Shown in pieces: positions 13,361-25,192 of a stretch of 64,000 bases of DNA (its first letter is position 1; the number at the start of each line of letters is the position of its first letter). The position numbers were made by a program, and so were the translations under genes. The stretch comes from Tanypteryx hageni (Eukaryota > Arthropoda > Insecta > Odonata > Petaluridae): assembly GCA_028673005.1 (NCBI GenBank), contig CM054116.1, positions 82,348,572 to 82,412,571 on the forward strand, written 5' to 3'. The notes under the pieces were generated by a model. That model had not been told where the DNA came from. It ran no database searches and saw nothing but the letters and a program-made list of their open reading frames with translations.

Positions 13361-13741
13361 CGGCTTACAATCGGAAGGGAAACAAAAAAAAATCAGTTCG
13401 GCTTGCAATCGGAGATTTTAATAAATCCGCCGGCGAAAGGCAAATAGAAAATTGGAGGAAAATGGGAAAAGTGAAGGTCGACGAGCTTGAGAAAAACCTC
13501 CGGTCGTTAGCACCAGCTTTCAGTACCTTCATGTCTACCGGGAATATTTTCGGGCACTTGGGAGTTTAGGACGAGCTGAAGATCGGTGGTCGGAAGAGCG
13601 CGGTTCGAATATTAGGGGGTGTATGAAGGGGTTTGACTCTCGCGAGTAATGGCTGAGCGAGATGAAACGAGGGTAGATATAGGAATTTTTATATTTTTTA
13701 TGGAGGAGAATGTTCATTTTTTAATTTTTTCAGAAGAAAGG

Positions 13742-13856
13742 AACAGCTACGTAATTTTCACACAAATTTATTTGCGGGTTTCGCTAAATAACTAGCACCA
13801 TCAAGTATTTAGCGAAATCGGTCGTGCAAATAAATTTGTGTAGAAATAACGCTGTT
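13742..13856. mobile_element. Short palindromic (fold-back) MITE
   Basis: A 115-bp inverted repeat. It begins aacagc and ends gctgtt. The arms share cacaaatttatttgc and ttcgctaaata in inverted orientation around a loop of about 15 nt. Mismatches are scattered. No clear target duplication was found. The form is that of a palindromic MITE; a transcribed hairpin is an alternative. Confidence 0.6.
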
Positions 13857-15855
13857 GATTTTTTCTTTTGACATACGTGTGATTATCACTTATCATAAGG
13901 TTAAGCTAAATTCCTTAGATTGTATAGAGGGGTAAGTGTCTTTAAAAAACCTATTTATTTTATGGACGATTCGAAGGAGAGAGATGCCGCATTCGATTTG
14001 GCAACGCTTCGAATAATCTCTCCTTCAAAAGATACACGTTCTACAGCATTCTCATTCTCTCCGTATGTTCCCGACGAGGAAACCGGAATAGCGAAGAGGA
14101 AACGAGAACCGAGACGAACATGGAAGCGAACAATTAAAACCTCCGTACGTCATTTTTTGTTTCTCCGTCTTTTCCGCTTTTCTCTTTTTTTTTAAGCGAG
14201 TGGCGGAGAGAATCGACTTTGCCTTATTGTTCGAGAGTTTTGCGTCTTTGGAAGGAAGGATCCCTTTTCCTCCTTTCCGTCCCCAGCCGTTTCAGTCGAC
14301 CCTCGTCACCTCGTGGAGTTCTCCATTGCTCCGTTACCGAGGGACGACACTCGACAGACTGTCTCGCGAAATGAAGACAATGGAGGCAATCTTTTTTTTT
14401 TAGCCTAATCCGCATGAACGCGAGAGCCAAAAATTAGTCTTTTAATTGATGCGATTGCTCGCTAGCTATAAATTGATCGGACGCGCAAGGATTGCGAGCG
14501 TAAAAAGCCACCCTAATCGTTTTTGGACGAATGCCTTCGAAATGTTGGACCAAATTAATCAGATTTATAGTTAAATTGTTTAATTCACTCTATTATAGAA
14601 TCCGCTTGAATCGAATCAATCAAATAAATGATTAACATTCGTTCAAGTGCACAGACGAACAAGCACGAGGGCACGCACATATATACGCGCGGGCGCAAGC
14701 ACGCACGTCTAATTATTTTAACAAAATATATTTCGATATCATTCTCTTCAAACGGTGTAGTGTTACAAACATTCAAGTATTGTGTATTAATCGCCGCATT
14801 CAGCAGTAGTGACGTTAATAAATGTTCTTTCCTCGAGACTATTCTCGTATAGCTGATTAATTCTCGTGACTATAAACGCCGTGATGTTTCAAGGGATACA
14901 AACTTTGGGGGTGTGATATGAAAGTTGATGCTACCAATGCTTCGGAAGCACAACTTGAGGATGTCAAATATTAAGAAGGTTGGCCTTAAGGAATTCAGTC
15001 CTTTGTTCTCCAAGAGCCCGTTATTCACTCAAGAAAGCGAAAACTTGGGAAACCCCTTAAATAATTCATATCTTAAAATCCAAAGTGTCCCTTTTTGACA
15101 TTACATCATGACAACCTTAAATGAACGACTGCATATTCTGAGACTGCCTTTGACGTTTCCTTTCTGTTAATTGCAATTTGAGGTAAAAGCAACTTGATTT
15201 CTGAATGAAAAAATAAGTCACGAGAGTTACGATTTCAAAATGAAGACCAGATTTATGCCACTTAAAAGTTATATGGAAGGTTCTGCATACTTCTTGTACC
15301 TACATGAAATATACCGAAAAAATCCAAAAACATATCATAGCACTAGCATTGCATTTTTTCAATGTTGAGAATACTTTGAACTTCAAAGCGTCGATTCACA
15401 TGATTAAAAAAGTACCGTTTATACAGCTAGACCAATAATAAAATGTTACATCAAATAAAGTAGCAAACAAAATTGTTGTCTCCAATAATTAAAGATCAAT
15501 GCCTGAAAATTTGGAAACCGATCATATCTTTACGGAATACCGCTTCGACAAAAATGCCGATTTTACAAAATGAAAGTGACTGATTGGTAAGTATTGACAA
15601 AACAGCCGATAATTCGCTAGATCTGTATGAGAACTGTATTTCAGTTTTGGAAATCACGTCATAATTATTCGCAGTATCTACATCGTGAATATAGAACTCT
15701 TCAGGTAATGAATTTGGACGCTTCAAATCCATCTGTGGATCTTTAAATATAATAGAATCTAATCTAATTCTATTTCCTTATATAGAATCTTGTCTATAGA
15801 CTTTTAAAGTACATTTAAAATGGAGTCTTTTTAGTGATTCGCCTATTTTCGTTTA
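13857..15855. other. Non-coding stretch, no gene confirmed
   Basis: No domain recognised. One 78-codon minus-strand frame at 15496-15732 (translating to LPEEFYIHDVDTANNYD near its start) has unbiased composition and no obvious low complexity. It shows no recognisable motif and lacks flanking splice context I can defend, so it is not called as a gene. Confidence 0.45.
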
Positions 15856-15865
15856 GTATTTTCAT

Positions 15866-16070
15866 TTTCTCTTCCGCCTTCTTTCGTTTTAACTTACGAC
15901 AAGGATCACTGCACCCACCCTCCCATTTTCGCATACCCGATAGTTCCAATCACTTTTAATTATTCTTCTTATTCGGCTTCACCGAGGTTATATTTTTCAT
16001 TTTCCTGATTTCGGTTTGTTTTGATTTTCATCTACGGCAAGGGTCACTGCCATTTTTTCGCACACCCGAA
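15866..16070 (+). repeat. Imperfect tandem duplication, period about 130 bp
   Basis: Two related segments, roughly 15866-15942 and 15997-16070. Each contains cattttc, then a (t/c)tac(g)acaaggatcact or ctacggcaagggtcact block, then cattttcgcatacccga or ttttttcgcacacccga. It is followed by a GC-richer stretch (16085-16200) that I do not recognise. It immediately precedes copy B of the dispersed repeat. Confidence 0.55.
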
Positions 16071-16367
16071 CTGTGTGAATGATGAGTGTGTTTGTAGGTC
16101 TCTGGCGCGGCGGAGTCTCCCGTAAACCTTGGTTGGCTGATCTGTCCCGGGCGCTGGCCTTAAAAAGCCCCTAAACGGCAGGTGGAGTGTCTGGTTGTCT
16201 GGCTGAAGTGTCCGTGTATTCAATTTTTAATTTTTAAAATTTTTTTTCTTCCCTTCCCTTTTATTAGTGGAGTATCTCAACTTTAAAATTTTAGTACGGT
16301 ATTTGGAGATTTGTTACCTTTTATCATTGTATGTGTGCTGTGAAGCTCATTCCCTTATATAAGGTTA

Positions 16368-16985
16368 AATGATAATAAATAGTTTAAGGAACTGTGATAA
16401 AAATTGAAAGACTTTACAAAGAACAGAAATTAACTCAAACCGCAGCCTTCTGATGCTGGATAGAGCCCCTAAGCTCCAACAATTAAAGAAATAAAAAGGA
16501 GCATAAAGTGTTTACAATAGTCGCCAGTAGGTGATATGATTGTGGAAGCTTAAAAATTATATTTTAAAAATATCTCTTCAACAATATATTATACGGAAAA
16601 ATGTTTCAAACAAACGTTATATAAAATTAAATTTCCTACAACTTTTATTTCTATACGTTTTTACATTTATCAATTATTAAATCAAATATATTTAAAAAAC
16701 CGATGTGACAAGAGTAAACAAGAGTAAACTTTCAATTAACCAATTTTTACCAAAAACTAATCCCTTCTTGTGTCTTTAACAATAATGTCAAATATAGAAT
16801 TTTATTTTGATCTGATTAATAGTTGTTGAGTTAGAGCACCCATAAAATTCCGGTCACAGACTCACATACATAGAGAAAATAGTCAAAACGTGTTCAGGGG
16901 ACATGTATTTCCGTCGAAATCTCGAATTCGATTTTTTTCTCTATACTTCGTATATGGAGGAAGAAGAGAAGAGAAAAGGAAAATG
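16368..16985 (+). repeat. Dispersed repeat family, copy B
   Basis: Second copy of the repeat at 10405-11041, same orientation, clearly diverged by substitutions and small indels. The aligned blocks include gatgtgacaagagtaaac, gagttagagcaccca and gtcaaaacgtgttcagggg. An internal microduplication (aagagtaaac twice) is specific to this copy. No coding potential. Confidence 0.75.
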
Positions 16986-17598
16986 TTGCATCCCAAAAAT
17001 AGAAACTAATGTGAAATAAATACTTTGACTGCATTTTATCAGACCAAGATATTTTATTGTGTAAAAGAGACCCTCTTTAAAGGGGGTAGCTGAAGACTCA
17101 GTTGAGAAGCAGACCATTGCATGCGGAATTTACATCTTTCAACGATTTTCAATCTCTAAAACAGCCGTTTTCTTAGCAAGCATAAACGACACCGTCTATT
17201 CCGAAACGCTTCTCTCTTACCATTTACTTATACGATCCGCTTCCTCTTCTGCTATCCCGTTTATTCCTATAAAAGGGTCTCTTGCCCTCAAAGATCACTT
17301 GCAAGCTCACTCCCACCGTTTAAAACCCTCGCAAAGATATACACATCATGAGAACGCAGGGGATACACAAGTGAATTGCGTGATGTCTGTCACTAGGCGT
17401 TTAACGGGAGCAGGATATTAACGCACCCTCTCTCTCTCTCTATCTCTACCTCCTCTCGCCGTTCTAAGTCCACTTATCGTTGCCGATATATCTCTTTATC
17501 TGCCTCCTCTCACTCTCCTCCTATCCTATATCTTACCCTCTCTGTATCTTTTCCTCATGTTCCCTTCCTGTTTGCCCAGGGATAGGAACATTTTTTTC

Positions 17599-17765
17599 GG
17601 CCTTGATAGACAGGTGGTTCGAGTATCTGTCAACATATACTAAGGTCGCGGGTTCGAATCCCGCCTAGGACATGGATGTCTGTGTTTGTAATATCAGAGT
17701 TATATGTAGAAATGGACATGATTGTCTAAATATCGCCCTCAATAAAGAAGGATTATCATTATTAT
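17599..17765 (+). mobile_element. tRNA-derived SINE
   Basis: The head contains a clear pol III B-box-like element, ggttcgaatcccgcc (about 17650), preceded by a tRNA-like D-arm region at about 17612. After it come a non-tRNA body starting ggacatggatgtctgtg and a tail aataaagaaggattatc followed by attatta repeats. This is the common architecture of tRNA-derived SINEs: head, body, short 3' repeat. It lacks a complete cloverleaf acceptor stem, so it is not a tRNA gene. Target duplication not seen. Confidence 0.65.
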
Positions 17766-18729
17766 CCCATTTATGCCTTCCTAAATCCCCCCTCTTTCTC
17801 TCGCTCCATCTCTTTCGTCCCTTTTCCTCCATCCTTTTTCTTCCTTCCTCTCTCCTTCCAACTTTCCCTCTATTTCGCTCCCTTCCTTACTATCTACCTA
17901 CCTATCTATTCCTTCCCTCTCTCCTCCTCGCACCTACCCTCTTCCCCATTCTCATCCATGATACAATTTTAGCGATTTTTTCTAAAAATATAATCGCTTA
18001 TGTATTCGGTGTGCCTGTCCGTCTGGCAAGGTAAAAATTTAATGGGTCTAAAATTAGCTGCTTGGGAGCAATAGGTGTGTATGCCAGAACTTTGTTAATA
18101 ACTCCAAGAGAATTCATGCTAAAAAAATTATTTTTGCAGGTAACCAGCTATGGATGAAACGCTTGAGTAACAGATAGCGCATTGGATTTCCAAGCCTAAG
18201 AACCGCAGTTAGATTACGCGGGAGTTTATTTTTAAACACCGATTTTTTATCATTAAATATTTTGTTGTTTTTTCGCCAGATACATTAAGATTAATTTAGG
18301 AGTTTTTGCAAAAACATAAAAACGTGCCTTATGCCATTTTCTCTGTGGTTCTCTCCGCACACGTTATTTTTTCTCGCGCTCGTTACTTTTCTCGCGCTTT
18401 TTCTCTTTGCCACCTCTTCCCCTCCATCACTCCATTTTCCTACCAGTTCGAGAGTAATTCGCAATTCGAGGACGATTGAGTCCTCTCTCTCATGAAGACC
18501 CACATACATCCCTGATAGAGAGACCGCGGCCCACTGGCGTCATCGGATCGGTGAGTAGAATGTTGGGTGGTACACCTATGGACGGAGGAATCCAAATAGT
18601 GACGCTCATTTGTTTCGCGGCCGGTACCAATGCCAGCAGGCATGGAGGCATATTTTTTCCGCCGCGACGGTTTTCCTCTCTATCTCTCCATGACGGTTTA
18701 GGAGAGGTTTACGTTATCGGTCGTGGGGT

Positions 18730-19005
18730 AAAAAGAGGGGTTGAGGGAGGGAGGGAGGGAAGAGGTAGGGAGGGAGGAAGGGAAGAGGGAGGGAGGGAAG
18801 AGTTAGGTAGGGAGGGAAGAGGTAGGGAGGGAGTGAGGGAAGAGGTAGGGAGGGAGTGAGGGAAGAGGTAGGGAGGGAGTGAGGGAAGAGGTAGGGAGGG
18901 AGGGAATAGGTAGGGAGGGAGAGAAGAGGTAGGGTGGGAGGGAATAGGTAGGGAGGGAGGGAAGAGGTAGGGAGGGAGGGAGGGAAGAGGGAGGGGGAGG
19001 GGGCG
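18730..19005. repeat. Purine-rich minisatellite, unit about 21-23 bp
   Basis: Tandem units built from agaggtagggagggag followed by tgaggga-type segments, repeated more than ten times with length variants. Encoded Leu/Pro/Ser-rich frames on the minus strand are low-complexity artefacts. Composition resembles the 12.6-kb array but the unit differs. Confidence 0.85.
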
Positions 19006-19266
19006 CCACTTACCGCTTTGTAGTGCCGAGACCATACACGGCGACTGGCCGTCGGTCATTAATGGAGGCACGCGCACGGAAGGTTGCAGGAGCGGTTCCG
19101 CCGCTAGAGGGTGTTGGGGTGGTGGCAGCATAGGTTCTGGGGGTTGTTAAGTGAGGCGGTAAAGCGACTAGCGCTTCGAAGGGGCGAATACTGTGGAAAT
19201 GCAGAATGGGGTTAAGAGAAGGGTGGTTTGTAATCGTGGCGGGTGGCGGAGGAATGAGTTGGGCGA

Positions 19267-19302
19267 GACGCGCGCGCGCGCACACACACACGCGCGCGCG
19301 TT
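19267..19302. repeat. Alternating CG/CA tract (Z-DNA type)
   Basis: A continuous alternating pyrimidine-purine run: (CG)n, then (CA)n, then (CG)n again. Alternating CG is the classic sequence able to adopt Z-DNA. It lies within a locally GC-richer patch (18.3-19.4 kb) in otherwise AT-rich DNA. Confidence 0.8.
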
Positions 19303-22131
19303 CACTTGTCTTGTTTGATTCGATTGTTTGCCACGGGTCGAGAGCTGTTGATGAGTTAAGGGTTTGGAAAGTGGGAGAAGGACGGGAGCCGAAGCGTGGA
19401 AAGAATAAGAGAGGAAAAATGAAAAGAGCGAGAGGAGTCAGGAAATGGAAAGAATAAATGAGAAGGGGAGAGGACATGAAACTGGATGCTGGAAATCCTT
19501 TCGGAGTGGAAATAACACTGAAAATTATGTAAAATCGTTACCGAAAATATATTTTTTATTTTTCTCGCAGACGAAAAAGAGGGTCTGGATCCGGGTCAGA
19601 GGCGAGGGGATTTTAAACCAGAGTGAAAGCTTCGTGCATGCAATGAGGGACGTGTCTTTTTTTAAGCTCTGCTCATCGGACGAAAAAAAGAACCCAATTA
19701 AAACCACGACGCTTTCTGATACATTTTTCGGTCAGATGGAAAGGATGGCGTATGGTGAAGAGATTTTTCTATAGAGTGTGGCGGATTTAACGAATTTCCC
19801 TGAATTAAGATATTTTTTCCTTTCGATACTCTTGGAATGATGAAAATCGATATTCACCGGGTACAGATTAACGTTTCTCCTAAGAAAAAAATACAAAAGA
19901 GACGAATCGACTTGACTCTCCAACTTAGACTTAATAGCTGTGTGTCAAACGTGAAATTCAAATATGTATGGTAAATAGTTCTCGAACCAAATAAAGGTAC
20001 ATTTTTTCCTCCATGATATGAATCAACACACTAACACACAACTTATTCTCGCCTTTCTGCAATTGAATGATTTCATTTGGTAACAAAATGTTTTTAATTT
20101 TACTGGAACTGTGTTAGTTCGAAGCAATACAGAAAAAACATCGAAAAAGGTAAAATTGAACTGTCATCTTTATCAAATAATAGTTATTCTATACTGTACT
20201 AAAATAAAAAATTCAAATCTCTCGTTATTCGCCTAAATTTAAAGATGTTAAGATTAAGAATAAAAAATTAGCATATTCTAGACATTCCTTGCAACATATA
20301 ATGAACCAAGTATAAATTACGTCAAAACAATTGAAGACACGGAATAATTTCAAACATTTAGAAAATTCTTTACGTAGAAATAATATATTCAACGAGGAAT
20401 TATTTTTATCTTTTCAAGGAAGGTAATTTGCAATTTTTTCATCGGGCATGAACGAAATGGACGAAATAATTCATCCGCAATGATGCAGATGCGGGACCGA
20501 ATGAAGCGAGATACGTCCTGACCGCGTCGTTTTCAGATTTCTTTTTCCTCCTAAAAATCCCTAGCGTTATCATTTTTAGAGCTTGGCAAAACAGCTCGGT
20601 ATTTGCGGAAGTAGGTTAATGGGGAGCGGGGGGGATTCGAAATGTAAAATAACATCGCAATCCGTCGATAAAAACCCATTTACTCCAGTTCACACATCCG
20701 CAACGAAGAGAAAAATACATTTCCGTCAGAAATGGTAAAAAAGATATAAACGGCGGCGTGTTGATTCGTTTTCCGATCATATTTCAATGAAACACTGCGA
20801 TTGCTTTAACGAGTTCCAATTAAATTTCGTCCACAATCCGGTTGATTGGTTTCTCCCCCTCTACCCACCTTTTTTTCATTTTCCAGGAATCATCCCCTCA
20901 GTGACGTCTCCCGCCACAATCACGGTCCACCGCTTGCGAGATTCGCTGTTCACGTGTTTATTTTTCTTCCGTCTGAAAAACCTTCCAGACGATAAATACG
21001 GAGGTATGAAGCGACTCGTTATCCCTCCCTTTCAACTATTCAGGTTGGCAATCAATTGAAAAGCTCTCTTTCACTCTGCATCTCTACCCTTCACCGTGAT
21101 ACAGTTGGAGTACTTTTCAACGGGGATAAATCGATCAGGACGACGTATTTTTAAAATATTTCAAGGAAAAAGTAATATGTACCTCCATTGAAAACGTCGC
21201 GTGATTTGTTCCTTTTAATTAATGTTCATTTTTAGTTCTGTTTTTCCCGTGCTTTAAAAATTAACGGATAATCGGATATATCTCAAGAGAAAACCTAAAA
21301 ACGGAGTTTTCAAAGATACTTTAGGTATTATTTTAGAGTGAATCTCTTCAGAAAATGAAATTTTCAGAACGCCTCATTTTCATGTTGACTGCAAAATGTT
21401 TGTGCAGTAAATCGTGGAACTCAACCACTGGGCTCACGTTTGTGAATTATACATGGTATCTTTCTGATAATGGCGAATAACTCATTGAAATTCGTTAAAA
21501 TATAAACTTATTATGACTTATGAAATTCAATTATTACCAATATCTATTATTCAAACCTCAGTGATTTTGAACGTTAATGTTCCTCGAAATGTTTGCATAT
21601 ACACTTTTACCTGATAGAATTCTTAATCCCACAATTGATCTTTTTAGATCACTTTATGGTTCAAATCCGATTTTGTAATATCAGTCGTGTCTTAAATGCA
21701 GAGAACCATGCACTTTCTTAAACATTATGGAAAAGAAACATTTTCACGTAGTGTAAATCAACACGATGATTTTATGGCTGAGTGCATGCAAAATTTCAGA
21801 TATATTCATATGGGGCTCTTAATATTTCGAAACGTATGCTTTGAAGACCGCTCCAATAGCTGTAAAGAGCCGTAACTCCACAAAATACTCATCATAACTC
21901 TCCGATTCATCAGGATATGAGCGCCTAATACGGCCAGCACTCGCCACATGTGGCGAATTGAAGCTCTTTTTCAGTTTTTTATTCCACTCTACTTTCCTTA
22001 CTGCTTGAAAAGCAATGTTGGCAGAAAAATACATACAAGTGTGTTAATGAAGGTAAAAAAAATTGCAATTAAAAATGTCTGTCTATTATGAAATATTAAT
22101 AGCTGCTACACCACTGCCGATGCTTTTTATG
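19303..22131. other. Non-coding stretch, no gene seen
   Basis: AT-rich, with only short overlapping frames. At 21941-21958 the 17-bp near-palindrome tcgccacatgtggcga appears; a related tcgccacttgcggcga occurs at about 35070 and a ccgccagtggcga-type word at about 39970. These may be fragments of one transposon family, but limits cannot be defined. Confidence 0.5.
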
Positions 22132-22133
22132 AA

Positions 22134-22310
22134 ATTTATTACAATAAATAATGATGATGAATTTCCTAATAAATAAGAGAGAACAATAATTAGAGTTAAA
22201 TATGAATAATGTTTTTTCTGAAAGAATTATCGCACATTTATTACAATAAATGGTAATGATGAATTTCCCAATGAATAATAGACTAATAATAACTGTTAAT
22301 CATGAATAAT
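22134..22310 (+). repeat. Tandem duplication, period about 103 bp
   Basis: Two units, about 22134-22210 and 22236-22310, both starting atttattacaataaat and ending atgaataat with gatgaattt(c)cc in the middle. They differ by scattered substitutions. A simple local duplication. Confidence 0.75.
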
Positions 22311-23229
22311 AAAATCTGAAAACCACTTCGAAATAATGCCTCATTAATACCACATATACAACCTAGTATATTGTATCGTGTGGCGAATATGATAATGTTA
22401 TAGTCACAAGCGTGGCGAGAATCTCAATCCTGTCGGATACCGCTGCATTAGATTAATAGCTCCTGTTGCAAATTCCCTAAACTTTTCGTTCGCATTAATA
22501 ATTAATTTTTCATCAGAACATGGAAAATGTGCCAGGTAAAGTTTACTGCGCTCGCGCAAACATTTTAAACGTACCCATCGTTTTAAAATATTCGCTAATG
22601 ACGTCAGGCAGAAAAAGCGGCGTGGGATTCCATTCCAGCCTCCAATTTAGGCAAGCTTTAATATTGAAGCGAAACAAAACGGTTATAAAATAAAATTAAT
22701 ATTTCATAAATGCCCACTTTTTACAAATTTCAGGGAACACTGTGGAATTCGTACAATATTCACGAGGAAAAACGCCAAGAGGCGTTAAAAGGTGAAGGAT
22801 GCTGAGAAAAACGGATAAATTTAAAAACTGACGGGATATCAGAAAAACACGGACCACGCCAAAAAGTGGCAAATATATCCTCCGGGGCCATAAATAGGGT
22901 GAAAAACCAAACGTGTGTATAATCTATAAATTGCTCTCTCTCTCAACGGTAATTTAATTTCTAAAAAATAATATCCATTAACTGAAGACTATGGTTGGAG
23001 AATAACATTTTGCAAATTAACTCAGAGATTTTTTAACGAAAAGAGATAAATCACATTGAGAAAGGTTACTTTATGTCAGATTATCTCTTGATATATATAT
23101 GTATTAAGGTCAAAATAATGATTCAACGGCGAATTATTTATTTATGAATTCGGACAGTGGTCAAAACAACTACAAATTTTCATGGTGAATTTTTCTCGGG
23201 TTTCCAACCGGGTTGTCTCGGAGATTTCT

Positions 23230-23270
23230 TCCGACGTTTCGGCGACTAGCTCTGTCGCCATCTTCAGGGA
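23230..23270 (-). ncRNA. Hammerhead-ribozyme-like motif (inverted copy)
   Basis: Exact reverse complement of 23285-23325, in the left arm of the PLE palindrome, hence the same predicted fold on the opposite strand. The two motifs face each other across a 14-nt centre. See the + strand copy for structure. Confidence 0.5.
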
Positions 23271-23284
23271 TCCTTCCTTCAGGA

Positions 23285-23325
23285 TCCCTGAAGATGGCGA
23301 CAGAGCTAGTCGCCGAAACGTCGGA
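23285..23325 (+). ncRNA. Hammerhead-ribozyme-like motif
   Basis: Order of elements: stem I strand UCC, core CUGAAGA (fits CUGANGA), a helix II of GGCGAC/GUCGCC closed by a 7-nt loop, GAAA, then C-GUC and the stem I partner GGA. This is the conserved type I hammerhead layout with helix III reduced to almost nothing, as known for PLE-borne ribozymes, which are thought to act as dimers. The expected cleavage position would be after GUC (23322). Activity is not shown by the sequence. Confidence 0.5.
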
Positions 23326-24164
23326 AGAAATCTCCGAGACAACCCGGTTGGAAACCCGAGAAAAATTCACCATGATGATTCGCCGGGAAAGCTTCAAATC
23401 TTTCTTCAACTACAAATTTTGTCTGACGACGATAGTCTTTCGCAATATATGGTGGTAGTGAAATTATTGGGGTGTTTCAAGTTACCATGTCCGTAAAATA
23501 GTGTGTATGTGTCCGTGTGTCCACTCGTAACCAAGGAAATGGATATGAAAAGGCGGCATATTTATGTTGTGCATAAAATATTAAAAACTGTGAAATCCAT
23601 TACATGATCGAAGGACAGGCACGCCCGTATTATAAAAAGTGATACCAAAGTAGAGTCTATTCTATAACTTGAACGTAATATGAAGCGTATCAGACAATTT
23701 AATTATATCTAATTCTTTGAGAATTGAGCCAATAAATTAATACATTTACGTATATAAACGAAATATACGATTATTATCAGATTTTTTCCACCTGTACTAT
23801 CACAAGTTAAAGTGTTGCTCGAGAACTAAATGTTTAGACAAATGCAAAGTTATAATGGATTTAGGTAATCATGTAATGACTGTATTTGCCTGAGACTCAA
23901 TTTAAATAAATTCAAAGTATTTTTGTTTTGTTACAAAACTCGGGGATGTCTTCTGAAATGAAAAGGAGAAATATCTTCTTCAATCAACCAAACTCAATCT
24001 TGAGGAAATAGAAGTATTTTTAGAAAATAAGACCATCATTCGACTAGAGCATAACATATTACCGCAAGGAGGTTTCACAACTATAAAGAAATTATTTGAA
24101 AGAGATTATGACGTTAGAAGCGACTCTTAATAAAGTCAATTATTTTATTTCATATATTCTAAAC

Positions 24165-24443
24165 TAGTGGTTCCCTAACTTCTTGTATGTTCTACAAACA
24201 TAAACAGAATTTTGCGGCACCCGTCTTGGAGGTTTTAATATTATTACCTACGGGTATTACAATCTTTAGACCATTTGTTGACATGAAGCCATGATCAATT
24301 CGTAAGAGGAAAAATTATGGCCCTAAATACCCAAAAACAAATTCAAAACGTTGATTAATTTATTTACCAAAGTGATTCGCGACACCGCTAAAAATCAGCT
24401 GTGACATCCCCAGCGTGCCGCGGCATCTAGTTTTCAACCACTG
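24165..24443. mobile_element. hAT-type MITE
   Basis: A 279-bp element starting tagtggttccctaactt. The other end, reverse-complemented, is cagtggttgaaaacta. A GCGGCAC word lies just inside each end. The flanks ttctaaac and ctttaaat agree at 5 of 8 positions (weak, old TSD). The interior aligns with the 280-bp element at 45499-45778 (shared ttacaa-ctt, ccatttgttga and gaaaaattatggccctaa-type blocks), so the two are copies of one family. Confidence 0.7.
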
Positions 24444-24789
24444 CTTTAAATCATTTAAACCGTTAGAAAAAATCGATCTTAATAATTTTCCACCGACAAA
24501 CTCTCTGACTTTGAAGCGGTATTTAGCGGTTTTGCTTCCGGAAATCATTACAACGGCCAAGAGATTCGCGAAGGTAAGTCGAGTCATTTTCCTCCACTCG
24601 TCATGTAACACTGGCATTCTTGGAAATCGACCACCCAACACCACCTCATTCCTTTTCTTTCTTCACATTATACCTTACTTTGTCTTTATTCTGTTCTCCG
24701 TATATTCCGTGCTCTCTGTTCATCCGAGATGAGGAGATGAAAGGTGATGAGAAAAACTTATGGATAAGCGCTTAGAAAAATTATATTTT

Positions 24790-24791
<2 letters not shown>

Positions 24792-24838
<47 letters not shown>
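24792..24838. repeat. (TA)n microsatellite
   Basis: Uninterrupted TA dinucleotide run of roughly 45 bp, one of about eight such tracts between 24.8 and 30.0 kb. Confidence 0.95.
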
Positions 24839-24839
<1 letters not shown>

Positions 24840-24924
24840 CAGGCTTGTGGCTCAAAAAGGCTTCTCTTGACAGACTTTTATTTTGCATCACTTTTTCCAG
24901 CTATGGTGAAGTAAGACGTTCATT

Positions 24925-25192
24925 AGTATTGCTCGTTTGTTTAGTGGTGGCAGTTGGCACGCGTGAGAGGGGACGGGAAAGTCTTGGAAGGATACCTTTA
25001 AGGGGGAAGTTGACGTCATAGCCATGCGCAGTAGCACAATTTGGGTCCGGACTAATAGTTTGGAGAATAGGTCGCGCAGCTTTTGCCTACGGCTAAACAT
25101 GGCCTCCCTTATATGCGGTCCCGCCTCAAGGAAGGACTTGTCCTTCCGTGAGAGTGCCTTCTGCGCACCGCAACCACTAAACGAACATACTA
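24925..25192. repeat. Inverted-repeat-bounded segment (possible DNA transposon)
   Basis: The left side reads agtattgctcgtttg then tttagtggtggcag. The right side, reverse-complemented, reads agtatgttcg then tttagtggttgcgg. About 36 bp match at roughly three positions in four. The interior is GC-richer than the surroundings. The overlapping short frames inside have no transposase motif. No target duplication recognised. Confidence 0.4.

Larger units (their letters stand above)
23181..23406 (+). mobile_element. Penelope-like element (PLE) fragment: perfect palindrome with 14-bp TSD
   Basis: The 226-bp insertion is flanked by identical 14-mers, caactacaaatttt (23167-23180 and 23407-23420). The first 194 bp are a perfect inverted repeat: arms 23181-23274 and 23281-23374 (94 bp each, no mismatch by direct comparison) around a 6-nt loop. 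The + strand right arm carries ccctgaagatgg ... cgccgaaacgtcgg, the sequence style found in the terminal regions of PLEs, which are known to carry hammerhead motifs. The remaining 32 bp continue past one arm. No RT or GIY-YIG coding sequence is present, so this is a terminal fragment only. Perfect arms argue for a young insertion or recent gene conversion. Confidence 0.7.

Noticed and set aside
12461..13408. 315-codon minus-strand frame (and a 257-codon one overlapping it)
   Set aside because: Ser/Pro/Leu/Phe-rich translation of a homopurine minisatellite block; overlapping frames are equally open, as expected from biased composition.
17640..17672. tRNA gene suggested by a good B-box
   Set aside because: No pairing acceptor stem or proper anticodon arm upstream. 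SINE body and tail follow it directly.
23142..23496. Nearly identical short proteins predicted on both strands
   Set aside because: They are the two arms of the perfect palindrome translated in both directions; the signal is the DNA palindrome, not a gene.
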